Assembly: GCA_003450735.1 (NCBI GenBank)
Contig: DMEZ01000032.1
Span: 1 to 10,245 of the forward strand
DNA length: 10,245 bases
Direction: 5' to 3'
Origin: Elusimicrobiota bacterium
GTDB taxonomy: Bacteria > Elusimicrobiota > Elusimicrobia > UBA1565
Shown here: positions 1 through 5,436 of the stretch, piece by piece
How the letters are laid out: the number at the start of each line of letters is the position of its first letter
How positions within the stretch are numbered: the stretch's first letter is position 1
The notes under the pieces: generated by a model
Databases searched by the model: none
Told to the model about the DNA's origin: nothing
What the model saw: only the letters and a program-made list of their open reading frames with translations
Made by a program: the position numbers and the translations under genes

Positions 1-20
1 AATGATTTTTCTACAGCTTC

Positions 21-30
21 GTTGGATTGC
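21..30. repeat. Left arm of 10-base inverted repeat flanking the toxin-antitoxin module
   Basis: GTTGGATTGC here is the exact reverse complement of GCAATCCAAC at 800-809. The two copies bracket the promoter and both genes of the brnT/brnA module. The match stops at 10 bases on both sides. It could be a remnant of a mobile unit's ends or a chance match; there is no transposase in the bracketed DNA. Confidence 0.4.
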
Positions 31-51
31 CTATATACGCGACATCACCCC

Positions 52-81
52 TTGACAGACGCTATATATTGTATATACTAT
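52..81 (+). promoter_or_regulatory. Sigma-70-type promoter for brnT-brnA
   Basis: A perfect -35 hexamer TTGACA lies at 52-57. The -10 is either TATACT at 74-79 (16-base spacer) or TACTAT at 76-81 (18-base spacer). Transcription would then start at roughly 85-89, only a few bases before the brnT ATG at 91, so the mRNA would have almost no leader. The surrounding DNA is clearly AT-richer than the rest of the window. The start point is inferred from hexamer spacing. Confidence 0.7.
63..77. promoter_or_regulatory. Candidate operator palindrome inside the brnTA promoter
   Basis: TATATA-TTG-TATATA is a perfect 6-base inverted repeat with a 3-base centre. It fills the promoter spacer and runs into the -10. 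A further TATATAC copy lies at 32-38, exactly 40 bases upstream of the one at 72-78. BrnA antitoxins repress their own operon through a ribbon-helix-helix domain, so a palindrome over the promoter is where the repressor would be expected to bind. Binding itself is inferred. Confidence 0.5.
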
Positions 82-90
82 AAGTGATGC

Positions 91-366
91 ATGAAATTTG
101 ACTGGGACCCAGAGAAGGCGGCAGAGAACGCGGCGAAACATGGCATCTCTTTCGATCAGGCAATCAAGGCATTCGATGACCCGGATGCGATATTCATTGT
201 GGACACCGAGCACTCCGAAGGAGAAATCAGGGAGAAGCTCCTCGGCGTGGCGGATGAGACCGGAATCGTTCTCGTCGTCTTTACCGAGCGGCATGGGGAT
301 GTCATCCGGATAATAAGCGCGCGGGAAGCGACCACGAAGGAAAAAGTGTTCTATGCAAAAGACTAG
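91..366 (+). CDS. brnT: BrnT family type II toxin (ribonuclease-like)
   Basis: This 91-residue protein has the full length and motif order of the BrnT/DUF497 family. The opening MKFDWDPEKA is followed by N13 and KHGISF (16-21), D29/D30 at the end of helix 1, R47, a strand LVVFTER (61-67), and the family signature IRIISAREAT (72-81) with a late E84 and Y88. BrnT is a RelE-fold mRNA interferase that blocks translation and is neutralised by BrnA. The ATG at 91 is chosen because the family motif begins at the first residues. No Shine-Dalgarno precedes it, and the predicted transcription start is only a few bases away, so initiation may be nearly leaderless. The gene overlaps brnA by 14 bases in the toxin-first order typical of this system. 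Key residues look intact, so it is probably active. Confidence 0.93.
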   Translation: MKFDWDPEKAAENAAKHGISFDQAIKAFDDPDAIFIVDTEHSEGEIREKLLGVADETGIVLVVFTERHGDVIRIISAREATTKEKVFYAKD

Positions 367-778
367 AAAACAGGTTGACGAGACCACCGATATCCCGGAA
401 CTCACGGATGCCGAACTAAAGCGGGCCCGCCGAGTTACGCCCCGAGAGACCGAAGCTTTCCGTCGGGCAATCGAGGAGAAACTGGGTGTTTCGCGACCAC
501 CAAGGATTGGTCGGCCTCCGAAGCGTCCCTCTGACAAGTATGTTCCTATCTCCTGGAGAACGCCCCCGGAAGTCATGAAGTGGCTCATAGCCCAGGCTCG
601 GAATGCCGGGGTGGGGAAATACCAGACCTTTCTTAGCTTGCTGCTGCGAGGCATGATGCGTTACCGCGTAGTTAGAGAGAAAAACGGAATCACGCTCAAG
701 CTTCCCAACTCGGATCATGTGATTGTGATTGCTTCTGAAGAGTCCGTGAATCGAGCATCTCATTCAAAACGAGCCTAG
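353..778 (+). CDS. brnA: BrnA-like antitoxin with ribbon-helix-helix domain and C-terminal extension
   Basis: This 141-residue protein starts inside the last codons of brnT, with GAAGGA (336-341) as a somewhat distant ribosome binding site. The N-terminal part holds the BrnA-type segment IPELTDAEL (14-22), and the helix that follows should be the toxin-contacting part. A basic GRPPKR linker (53-58) leads to a ribbon-helix-helix-like domain: strand KYVPISWRT (62-70), helix PEVMKWLIAQA (72-82), then GKYQTFLSLLLRGMMR (88-103), which matches the GYQTxIN-type second helix of BrnA. It probably binds BrnT and represses the promoter. The tail at about 104-141 extends beyond the usual end of the family and includes a hydrophobic VIVIAS stretch; its role is unknown. 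The function call rests on both motif and position. A generic CopG-family antitoxin is the alternative name. Confidence 0.82.
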   Translation: MQKTRKQVDETTDIPELTDAELKRARRVTPRETEAFRRAIEEKLGVSRPPRIGRPPKRPSDKYVPISWRTPPEVMKWLIAQARNAGVGKYQTFLSLLLRGMMRYRVVREKNGITLKLPNSDHVIVIASEESVNRASHSKRA

Positions 779-799
779 ACGTGTGCGGCCGGTACAAGA

Positions 800-809
800 G
801 CAATCCAAC
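800..809. repeat. Right arm of 10-base inverted repeat flanking the toxin-antitoxin module
   Basis: GCAATCCAAC is the exact reverse complement of positions 21-30. It lies 22 bases after the brnA stop codon and also forms the left half of the local hairpin at 801-818. Confidence 0.4.
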
Positions 810-818
810 ACTGGATTG
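801..818 (+). terminator. Weak hairpin after brnA, possible terminator
   Basis: CAATCCA (801-807), loop ACAC, then TGGATTG (812-818) form a perfect 7-base-pair stem shortly after the brnA stop at 778. A T-run (830-833) follows, but it is 11 bases downstream of the stem and not adjacent, and the stem is not GC-rich. It is therefore a poor intrinsic terminator, and readthrough into the next gene is possible. Confidence 0.25.
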
Positions 819-915
819 AGCTGCCGGGCTTTTAATGGGGGCATCGAGAAAAGTGAGCAAATCGCCGCGGCCGCTCGGGAGCGCCTGCAGCCCAGCCCTT
901 TGTTGAAGCTTCAGC

Positions 916-1341
916 ATGAAGAAACTTCGCTGGATCGCAGTCGCCCTCGTCCTGATGATCGGCGCCCTGGCCTATTCGATCAGGCCAGGGACCCTCTACA
1001 TCCGGATCGTGGAGTCGCCATGGACTTCGCTCACCTTGAGCTCCCCATCCGGCAAGACCATCTCCTACTCTCCCGGAGACGCGATCCGATTCTGGCCGGT
1101 CCAATACGGGATCCACAAGGTCACCATCACCTTCCCCGACCAAAGGACCGCCTGGCTGAGGTATTACCACTACGACGCCGGGGTGCGCAAACGAGCCGAA
1201 ATGATCATCCAGCGGCTTCCGGATGGCGAATCCCTGCGCATCACCCAGATCTACAACAAGTCGGAAAAGGTGGAGCGCACCATCCGGATCTCAGAGACAT
1301 CGCAGGAGCAGCCGGTGCACATCGACGGGCCGGCAGGCTAG
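916..1341 (+). CDS. Hypothetical single-pass membrane or exported protein
   Basis: I do not recognise this 141-residue protein. It begins MKKLRW followed by a hydrophobic helix (about 6-21, IAVALVLMIGALAY), which could be an uncleaved anchor or a signal peptide. The rest (about 25-128) alternates short polar and hydrophobic stretches, such as LYIRIVES, WTSLTLSS, HKVTITF, SLRITQIY and RTIRIS. That suggests a small beta-sandwich outside the cytoplasmic membrane. There are no cysteines and no obvious catalytic motif. The ATG at 916 is the first start that places the hydrophobic helix at the N-terminus, but no clear Shine-Dalgarno precedes it. It reads in the same direction as the TPR gene 39 bases downstream, so the two may be co-expressed. 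Balanced amino-acid composition supports it over the competing Arg/Pro/His-rich frame in the same stretch. Confidence 0.65.
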   Translation: MKKLRWIAVALVLMIGALAYSIRPGTLYIRIVESPWTSLTLSSPSGKTISYSPGDAIRFWPVQYGIHKVTITFPDQRTAWLRYYHYDAGVRKRAEMIIQRLPDGESLRITQIYNKSEKVERTIRISETSQEQPVHIDGPAG

Positions 1342-1354
1342 GATGGCGCATCCT
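1340..1354 (+). repeat. Small hairpin at the stop codon of the upstream gene
   Basis: AGGATG (1340-1345), loop GCG, CATCCT (1349-1354) is a perfect 6-base-pair stem that begins in the TAG stop codon of the preceding gene. No T-run follows, so it is not an intrinsic terminator. It could influence coupling between the two genes, or be chance. Confidence 0.3.
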
Positions 1355-1384
1355 GACATCGGGTCCAACGGAGGATTGAAATGA
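1343..1384 (+). CDS. Possible 13-codon ORF overlapping the TPR start codon
   Basis: An ATG one base after the preceding stop codon (TAG 1339-1341) opens a 13-residue frame, MAHPDIGSNGGLK. Its TGA stop (1382-1384) overlaps the ATG (1381-1383) of the TPR gene as ATGA. This layout would allow translational coupling from the upstream gene to the TPR gene. It has no clear ribosome binding site of its own, is very short and may be accidental. Confidence 0.15.
   Translation: MAHPDIGSNGGLK
1370..1374 (+). promoter_or_regulatory. Ribosome binding site of the TPR gene
   Basis: GGAGG is followed by a 6-base spacer and the ATG at 1381. This is close to ideal and fixes the start, in contrast with the absent signals before the genes at 91 and 916. 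Confidence 0.8.
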
Positions 1385-2172
1385 ATCAGCTCATCCTGCT
1401 CACGCTGTTGACTTGCGCTCTCGCGCTCCCCTGCTCCGCGCTGGAAGCCGAGCTCCAGTTCTACGTCAAGGCCGGCACCGAGACGATCAAGGACCTCAAG
1501 CTCAAGAAATTGAATTCCGAGGGCATCGAAGCCCTGACCAAGAAGCGCTATACAGACGCCGCCCGCATCTACTCCGACTTCATCCAGCGCGCCCCCCAAT
1601 CGCCCATCGGCTACGCCAACCGCGGCAGCGCCTACAACAGCCTCCAGCGATTCGAGGAGGCCTCCGCCGACTACGCGAAGGCCGTGCGCCTCGACCCCAG
1701 CCTAAAGAAGATGATCGACCCCAGCAAGCCCCTCGTCGACAAAGCCATGAGCGTCATCGACGAAGGAGACCTCGACAAGGCGGAGACCCTCCTCACGTCA
1801 GCGGCCAAGATGAACCCCAAGAGCGCGGCCGCCTGGAACGAGCTCGCCTTCATCAAGAGCCAGAAGCAGGACTACCCCAAGTGCATCGAACTCGCGTCCA
1901 AGGCCATCGCCATCGACGGGACCAACGCGGACGCGCTGGCGAACAGGGGGGGATGCCGGAGCGGTTCCGGCCGCTACAAGGAAGCGCTGGCCGACCTCGA
2001 CAAGGCCATCGCCTTGGGGCGCGGCCAGGCTGAGAGCTATCTCAACCGGGCCGGCGTCAACGCGGCGCTGAAGAAATGCACGGCCGCGGCCGCGGACGCC
2101 GCGAAGGCGGTATCGATGGCCCCGAGCCTCAAGGACGCGGCCACCCGGATGCTCACCGGCTGCGGGCGCTAG
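1381..2172 (+). CDS. Exported tetratricopeptide-repeat protein
   Basis: The 263-residue protein starts with a hydrophobic signal sequence (about 3-20, ending PCSA-LEAE), suggesting cleavage near residue 20 and export. The remainder is almost entirely TPR: about six 34-residue units at roughly 41-74, 75-108, 116-149, 150-183, 184-217 and 218-251. Consensus pieces recur, such as GYANRGSAYNSLQRFEEA, AWNELAFIKSQKQDY, ALANRG and SYLNRAG, with the RAP/LDP/MNP/MAP ends expected of TPR helices. TPRs scaffold protein-protein contacts, so no enzymatic role is implied. C168, C192, C233 and C261 fall in the mature part and could form disulphides. The PC at 17-18 is not a proper lipobox, so I do not call it a lipoprotein. 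Its partner is unknown. The TPR tails of the two membrane proteins on the opposite strand are similar in kind only. Confidence 0.85.
   Translation: MNQLILLTLLTCALALPCSALEAELQFYVKAGTETIKDLKLKKLNSEGIEALTKKRYTDAARIYSDFIQRAPQSPIGYANRGSAYNSLQRFEEASADYAKAVRLDPSLKKMIDPSKPLVDKAMSVIDEGDLDKAETLLTSAAKMNPKSAAAWNELAFIKSQKQDYPKCIELASKAIAIDGTNADALANRGGCRSGSGRYKEALADLDKAIALGRGQAESYLNRAGVNAALKKCTAAAADAAKAVSMAPSLKDAATRMLTGCGR
2169..2172. other. Shared CTAG: overlapping stop codons of convergent genes
   Basis: The TPR gene stops with TAG at 2170-2172 on the plus strand and the S1 gene stops with TAG at 2169-2171 on the minus strand. The palindrome CTAG thus serves both. There is no intergenic space, so any terminator must lie within the opposite gene's coding DNA. 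Confidence 0.9.
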
Positions 2173-3341
2173 TCCTTCCGCTCCCGCTTCGCCTTCAGCA
2201 GGTCGGCCAGCGTGCCCGACTCCGCCGGCGGCCGGGCCGCCTTATCCTGATACTCCTTAAGGGTCTGCGCGTCCTCCTCCGCGGCCCGGCTCAGCGAGGC
2301 CAGGGACAAGGACAGCTTCCGGGCGGCGACGTCCACGCCCTCCACCCGCACCTCGACATCCTGCCCCTCCGAGATCACTTCCTTCGGATGCGCGATCCTG
2401 CGCCCCGCGCCCAGCTTCGAGATATGGATGAGCCCGTCCACGCCCTCGCCCAGGGTCACGAAGGCCCCGAACGGCGCCAGCCGCGAGACCTTCCCGGTGT
2501 GATAGGTCCCCAGCGGCCAAAGCTCCGCCGCACGCTCCCACGGGTCGGGCAAAGCGTCCTTCAGGCTGAACGAGAGCCGGTCGTTGTCCCAATCCAGCTT
2601 CTTGATCACCACCTCGACTTCCTGCCCGAGGGAAAGCTTGTCCTCCACCTTCTCCGTGCGGCTCCAGGCGATCTCCGAGACCGGCAGCAGCCCCTCGACC
2701 CCGCCGATGTCCACGAACGCGCCGAATTTCTGGAGGGAGGTCACCCGCCCCTGCACCCGCATCCCTTCCTTCAGGGTCTCCTTGAGCCCCTGCGCCTTCT
2801 CCTTGCGTTCAGCCTCCACGATCGCCTTGCGCGAGAGGACCACGTTCCTGTCCCCGCATTCCGTCACTTTGAAGATCAGCGACCGCCCCACCACCGAGGC
2901 CCGGTCCTCGTTCCGCGCCAGCCCCATCTGGGAGAACGGGCAGAAGGCCCGCACGGTGCCGATCTTGATCTCGAAGCCGCCCTTCACCTCCTTGGCGACC
3001 ATCCCCTCGACCGGGATCCCGTTCGCCTTCGCGTCCCTCATCTGGGCCGTGCCCACGCTGCCGGAGCCGATCCTCACGGTGAAGCGCATCTCCCGGTCGT
3101 TGGAGGGCAGGTAATAGGCCCGGATCTTGTCGCCCTCCTGGACGATCAGGTTCCCCGCGTCGTCCAGGACTTCCCGCCGCTCCAGCAGCCCCTCGCCCTT
3201 CGTCCCCACGTTCAGGAACACGTACTCCGAGGAGATCTTCACGATCACCGCTTCCACCGCCTGCCCCGGCTCGAGCCGGACGGGCTGCTTGAACTCCTGG
3301 TTGAGCAGCGATTCGAAATCTTCTTCTTTATGGTCTTCCAT
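2169..3341 (-). CDS. Four-domain S1 RNA-binding protein (ribosomal protein S1-like)
   Basis: The 390-residue protein has four S1 (OB-fold) domains at roughly 25-90, 107-171, 191-261 and 277-347, with an acidic N-terminus and a charged C-terminal tail ending AKRERKD. Domain 2 carries the ribosomal-S1 hallmarks KGGFEI (120-125), CPFSQM (134-139) and VVLSRKA (167-173). Domain 3 has FGAFVDIGGVEGLLP (206-220) and ends with DPWE (266-269); domain 4 has FGAFV and DGLIHISKL. It should bind single-stranded mRNA and help translation initiation. Four domains are fewer than the six of Escherichia coli RpsA but match the shorter bacterial forms. The start is fixed by AGGAGAGG just upstream, and the gene lies 10 bases after a DUF2723 gene as the last of the operon. 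It could be the genome's main RpsA or an extra paralogue; the window cannot decide. Confidence 0.88.
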   Translation of the reverse strand: MEDHKEEDFESLLNQEFKQPVRLEPGQAVEAVIVKISSEYVFLNVGTKGEGLLERREVLDDAGNLIVQEGDKIRAYYLPSNDREMRFTVRIGSGSVGTAQMRDAKANGIPVEGMVAKEVKGGFEIKIGTVRAFCPFSQMGLARNEDRASVVGRSLIFKVTECGDRNVVLSRKAIVEAERKEKAQGLKETLKEGMRVQGRVTSLQKFGAFVDIGGVEGLLPVSEIAWSRTEKVEDKLSLGQEVEVVIKKLDWDNDRLSFSLKDALPDPWERAAELWPLGTYHTGKVSRLAPFGAFVTLGEGVDGLIHISKLGAGRRIAHPKEVISEGQDVEVRVEGVDVAARKLSLSLASLSRAAEEDAQTLKEYQDKAARPPAESGTLADLLKAKRERKD

Positions 3342-3344
3342 GGT

Positions 3345-3352
3345 CCTCTCCT
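3345..3352 (-). promoter_or_regulatory. Ribosome binding site of the S1 gene
   Basis: Read on the minus strand, AGGAGAGG is followed by ACC and the ATG at 3341. The nearer half is close to the start, while the AGGAG half has a normal 6-base spacer. The site overlaps the stop codon of the upstream DUF2723 gene, which favours coupled translation. Confidence 0.75.
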
Positions 3353-5436
3353 CAGCGGTGTCCGGAAGCTTTCAGCGCGGCCTCGGCCTTGGGCAGATAC
3401 TTCAGCGCGTCCGCATAGCCCGGCTCGATCGCCAGCGCGGCCCTGAGCTCATCCGTCGCCTTGCGCCAGTCCCGGTTCCAGTATAGCACGGCTAGATTGT
3501 AGTGCGGCTTGGCCGCGCGGGGGTTCACGGCCATCGCCCGGCGGTAGGCCGCCTCCGCGTCGTCCCGGCGGCCCGCCTTCTCGAGGGCCACCCCCTGGTT
3601 CACCAGCACGTCCATCGCGGAGGAACGGACGCCCTGCTTGAGCTCCGGCAGGGAATGGTAGCGCTCGGTCAAAGCGATGAGCCCGTCGTAGAGAGCGGCC
3701 GCCTCGTCGTAGCGGGCGGCCGCCGCGGACAGGTCGTTCGACCGGTACGCCAGGAACGCCAGGTAGGCCGGCGCGTCCGGCAGAAGCCGCTTCATCGCCC
3801 AGCCCGCCAGCAGATGAAAGCTCGCCTCGGCGTCGGCGCCCTTATCCAGGAGAGCGGCGCCCAGGCGCTGTCGGGAGAGCGCGTAGGCGTCCACCAGGTC
3901 GGAGGTGAAGAAATCCGGCCGCTCGTCGTAGCGGTAGTCCCCGCGCCGCACGATGAACTCCCAGGGGAGCGCGCTCAGCGCCGTGGAGGTCGAAAGGCCC
4001 GCCAGCAGGCCCCGCGGCGGGCCCAGCGGCAGGCCCGGGGGGAGGTCGACGTCCGTGGTGGCGAACGCAGGCTCCGCGTTGCGCGAGAGGAACTCCTGAA
4101 AATCCTTCAGCTCCTGCAGGGGGCCCGGATTCAGCGGGATCCCGCCGCTCTTCTCCCAGCGCGCGGCGGAATTCTGGTACCACGGGCTGTGGGCGATGCC
4201 CTGCCCGACGACGCGCACGTCGGGCCGCAGGTTTTCGACCCGGTGATAGTGCCAGAGGCTGAAGATCTGGACGTCCTTCTTCGCGATCACCAGGGAGCCC
4301 CTGGGAGCCGAACGCATCACGTTGTGGACGTAATCGTAGGCCAGCAGGTTCCAGCGCCGGTCCATCTGAGCCCAGCGCCCGAAGAACCAGGGCTGGATCG
4401 CCAGGGCCAGCGCCGCGACGGCCGGCGTCGGGAGAGCGGAGACCCCCTCGGCCGCCCAAAGGGCCAGGACGACGTCGGAGAGCAGGTAGTGCGGCTCGAC
4501 GATGGCCAGCGCGTGCGGGTTCGGCGGCATGTTCGCCAGGTAGAGGAACACCGGCCCGCTCAGCACGTAGAGCAGGGAATAGGCCCAGAAGCGCCGCCGC
4601 TCGCCCCAGGCCCGCCAAAGCCCCAACAGGGTCAAGGCCAGCCCCAGGGGCCCGAAGGCCGCCCACAGGTGCCCCGCGTACACCTTCAGGTTCGGCAGGA
4701 ACATCGAGCCCGGCGCGTAGCTCTTCGAGAGCAGGTCGAGCGTGCCGCCGTAGCCGCGCCGGGTCAGCGAGCCCACGAAATTGTACAGCGTCGAAGGATG
4801 GTTCCAGTCCAGCCATGGCCCCGCGGAGGAGCGGAAGGGGAGATAGAGGTAGATCGCGAGCCCGAGAAGTCCGAAGCCCGCGGCGAGCGGGAGCCGTCTC
4901 CAGCCGGGGCGCCCCAAGGCCAGCAGGCCCGGAGCCCAGAGGAGCAGGTCGGTCCGGTTGCCCAGGAACAGGCCGAAGCATAGGCAGGCCGCCAGCCAGA
5001 GGCGGAGCCGGAACCGCTCGGCGAGCTCCTGGGACATCCAGAGCATGACCATCGCGAAGAGCAGGGTCAGCGTGTACATCTCCTGCACCAGGCATACGCC
5101 CCAGAAAGTCGGGTTCGTCGCCAGCAGGAGGCAGGCCGAGGCCGCGGGGAAGGGGCCCAGCCTGAGCAAGACCAGCCAGAGGACGGCGAGCGCCCCCGCT
5201 CCCGCGAGGGCCGAGAGCAGGTTCAGGCGGTAGGCGTGCGTTCCCAGGCCCAGGCTCGAGAACAGGCGCCCCAGCACGATGTAGACCGGATAGCTCGGCG
5301 GGTGGGAGACCCCCAGCGTGGCCGAGCTCGAGCTCATCTCCCCGGCGTCGCGGTAGGGCGCCAGGGTGGGGGGCATCGTCCAGAGGTAGAGGCCGAAGGA
5401 CAGGAAGAAGACCGCCGCCGCTCCCCAGCCTCTCAT
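3352..5436 (-). CDS. DUF2723 polytopic membrane protein with C-terminal TPRs (second copy)
   Basis: The 694-residue protein has about ten membrane helices in residues 5-353 and a large soluble C-terminal half. The first loop carries the DUF2723 signature: DAGE (30-33), LGVSHPPSYPVY (41-52), then LDWNHPSTLYNF (209-220) in a later loop. The family has a GT-C glycosyltransferase-like fold, with the acidic DxGE loop as the likely catalytic site on the outer face. It includes human TMEM260, a protein O-mannosyltransferase, so transfer of a lipid-linked sugar to protein or another envelope acceptor is plausible. Residues 605-680 form two clear TPRs (VNQGVALEKAGRRDDAEAAY and PHYNLAVLYWNRDW) that probably contact the acceptor or a partner. 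HPPS replaces the usual HPPG. The ATG overlaps the upstream stop as ATGA, with AGGAG nine bases before it. Substrate unknown. Confidence 0.85.
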   Translation of the reverse strand: MRGWGAAAVFFLSFGLYLWTMPPTLAPYRDAGEMSSSSATLGVSHPPSYPVYIVLGRLFSSLGLGTHAYRLNLLSALAGAGALAVLWLVLLRLGPFPAASACLLLATNPTFWGVCLVQEMYTLTLLFAMVMLWMSQELAERFRLRLWLAACLCFGLFLGNRTDLLLWAPGLLALGRPGWRRLPLAAGFGLLGLAIYLYLPFRSSAGPWLDWNHPSTLYNFVGSLTRRGYGGTLDLLSKSYAPGSMFLPNLKVYAGHLWAAFGPLGLALTLLGLWRAWGERRRFWAYSLLYVLSGPVFLYLANMPPNPHALAIVEPHYLLSDVVLALWAAEGVSALPTPAVAALALAIQPWFFGRWAQMDRRWNLLAYDYVHNVMRSAPRGSLVIAKKDVQIFSLWHYHRVENLRPDVRVVGQGIAHSPWYQNSAARWEKSGGIPLNPGPLQELKDFQEFLSRNAEPAFATTDVDLPPGLPLGPPRGLLAGLSTSTALSALPWEFIVRRGDYRYDERPDFFTSDLVDAYALSRQRLGAALLDKGADAEASFHLLAGWAMKRLLPDAPAYLAFLAYRSNDLSAAAARYDEAAALYDGLIALTERYHSLPELKQGVRSSAMDVLVNQGVALEKAGRRDDAEAAYRRAMAVNPRAAKPHYNLAVLYWNRDWRKATDELRAALAIEPGYADALKYLPKAEAALKASGHR

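Larger units (their letters stand above)
779..915. other. Intergenic gap between the toxin-antitoxin pair and the next gene
   Basis: These 137 bases hold the right arm of the flanking repeat, a small hairpin (801-818) and a short T-run at 830-833. No convincing -35/-10 pair is seen for the downstream gene. A TTTAAT at 831-836 resembles a -10 but has no matching -35. TGAAGCTTCA at 904-913 is a perfect palindrome directly before the next start codon. Confidence 0.5.

Noticed and set aside
31..654. 207-codon minus-strand frame opposite brnT and brnA
   Set aside because: No recognisable domain, and it lies opposite two well-supported toxin-antitoxin genes.
783..1379. 198-codon plus-strand frame overlapping the gene at 916-1341
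   Set aside because: His/Arg/Pro-rich composition without motif; the 916 frame has a clean N-terminal membrane helix and normal composition.
2076..3446. 456-codon plus-strand open frame opposite the S1 gene
   Set aside because: It is Arg/Pro/Leu/His-rich with no domain, and it lies entirely opposite a clear S1 protein. High GC at third positions removes stop codons on the other strand.
3502..4983. 493-codon plus-strand open frame opposite the downstream DUF2723 gene
   Set aside because: Low-complexity Arg/Gln/Gly-rich translation with no helices or motifs, mirroring a real polytopic membrane protein gene.
3842..5095. 417-codon minus-strand frame within the downstream DUF2723 gene
   Set aside because: Out-of-phase reading, Pro/Arg/Gly/Ala-rich; the true frame carries DAGE, HPPS and TPR motifs.
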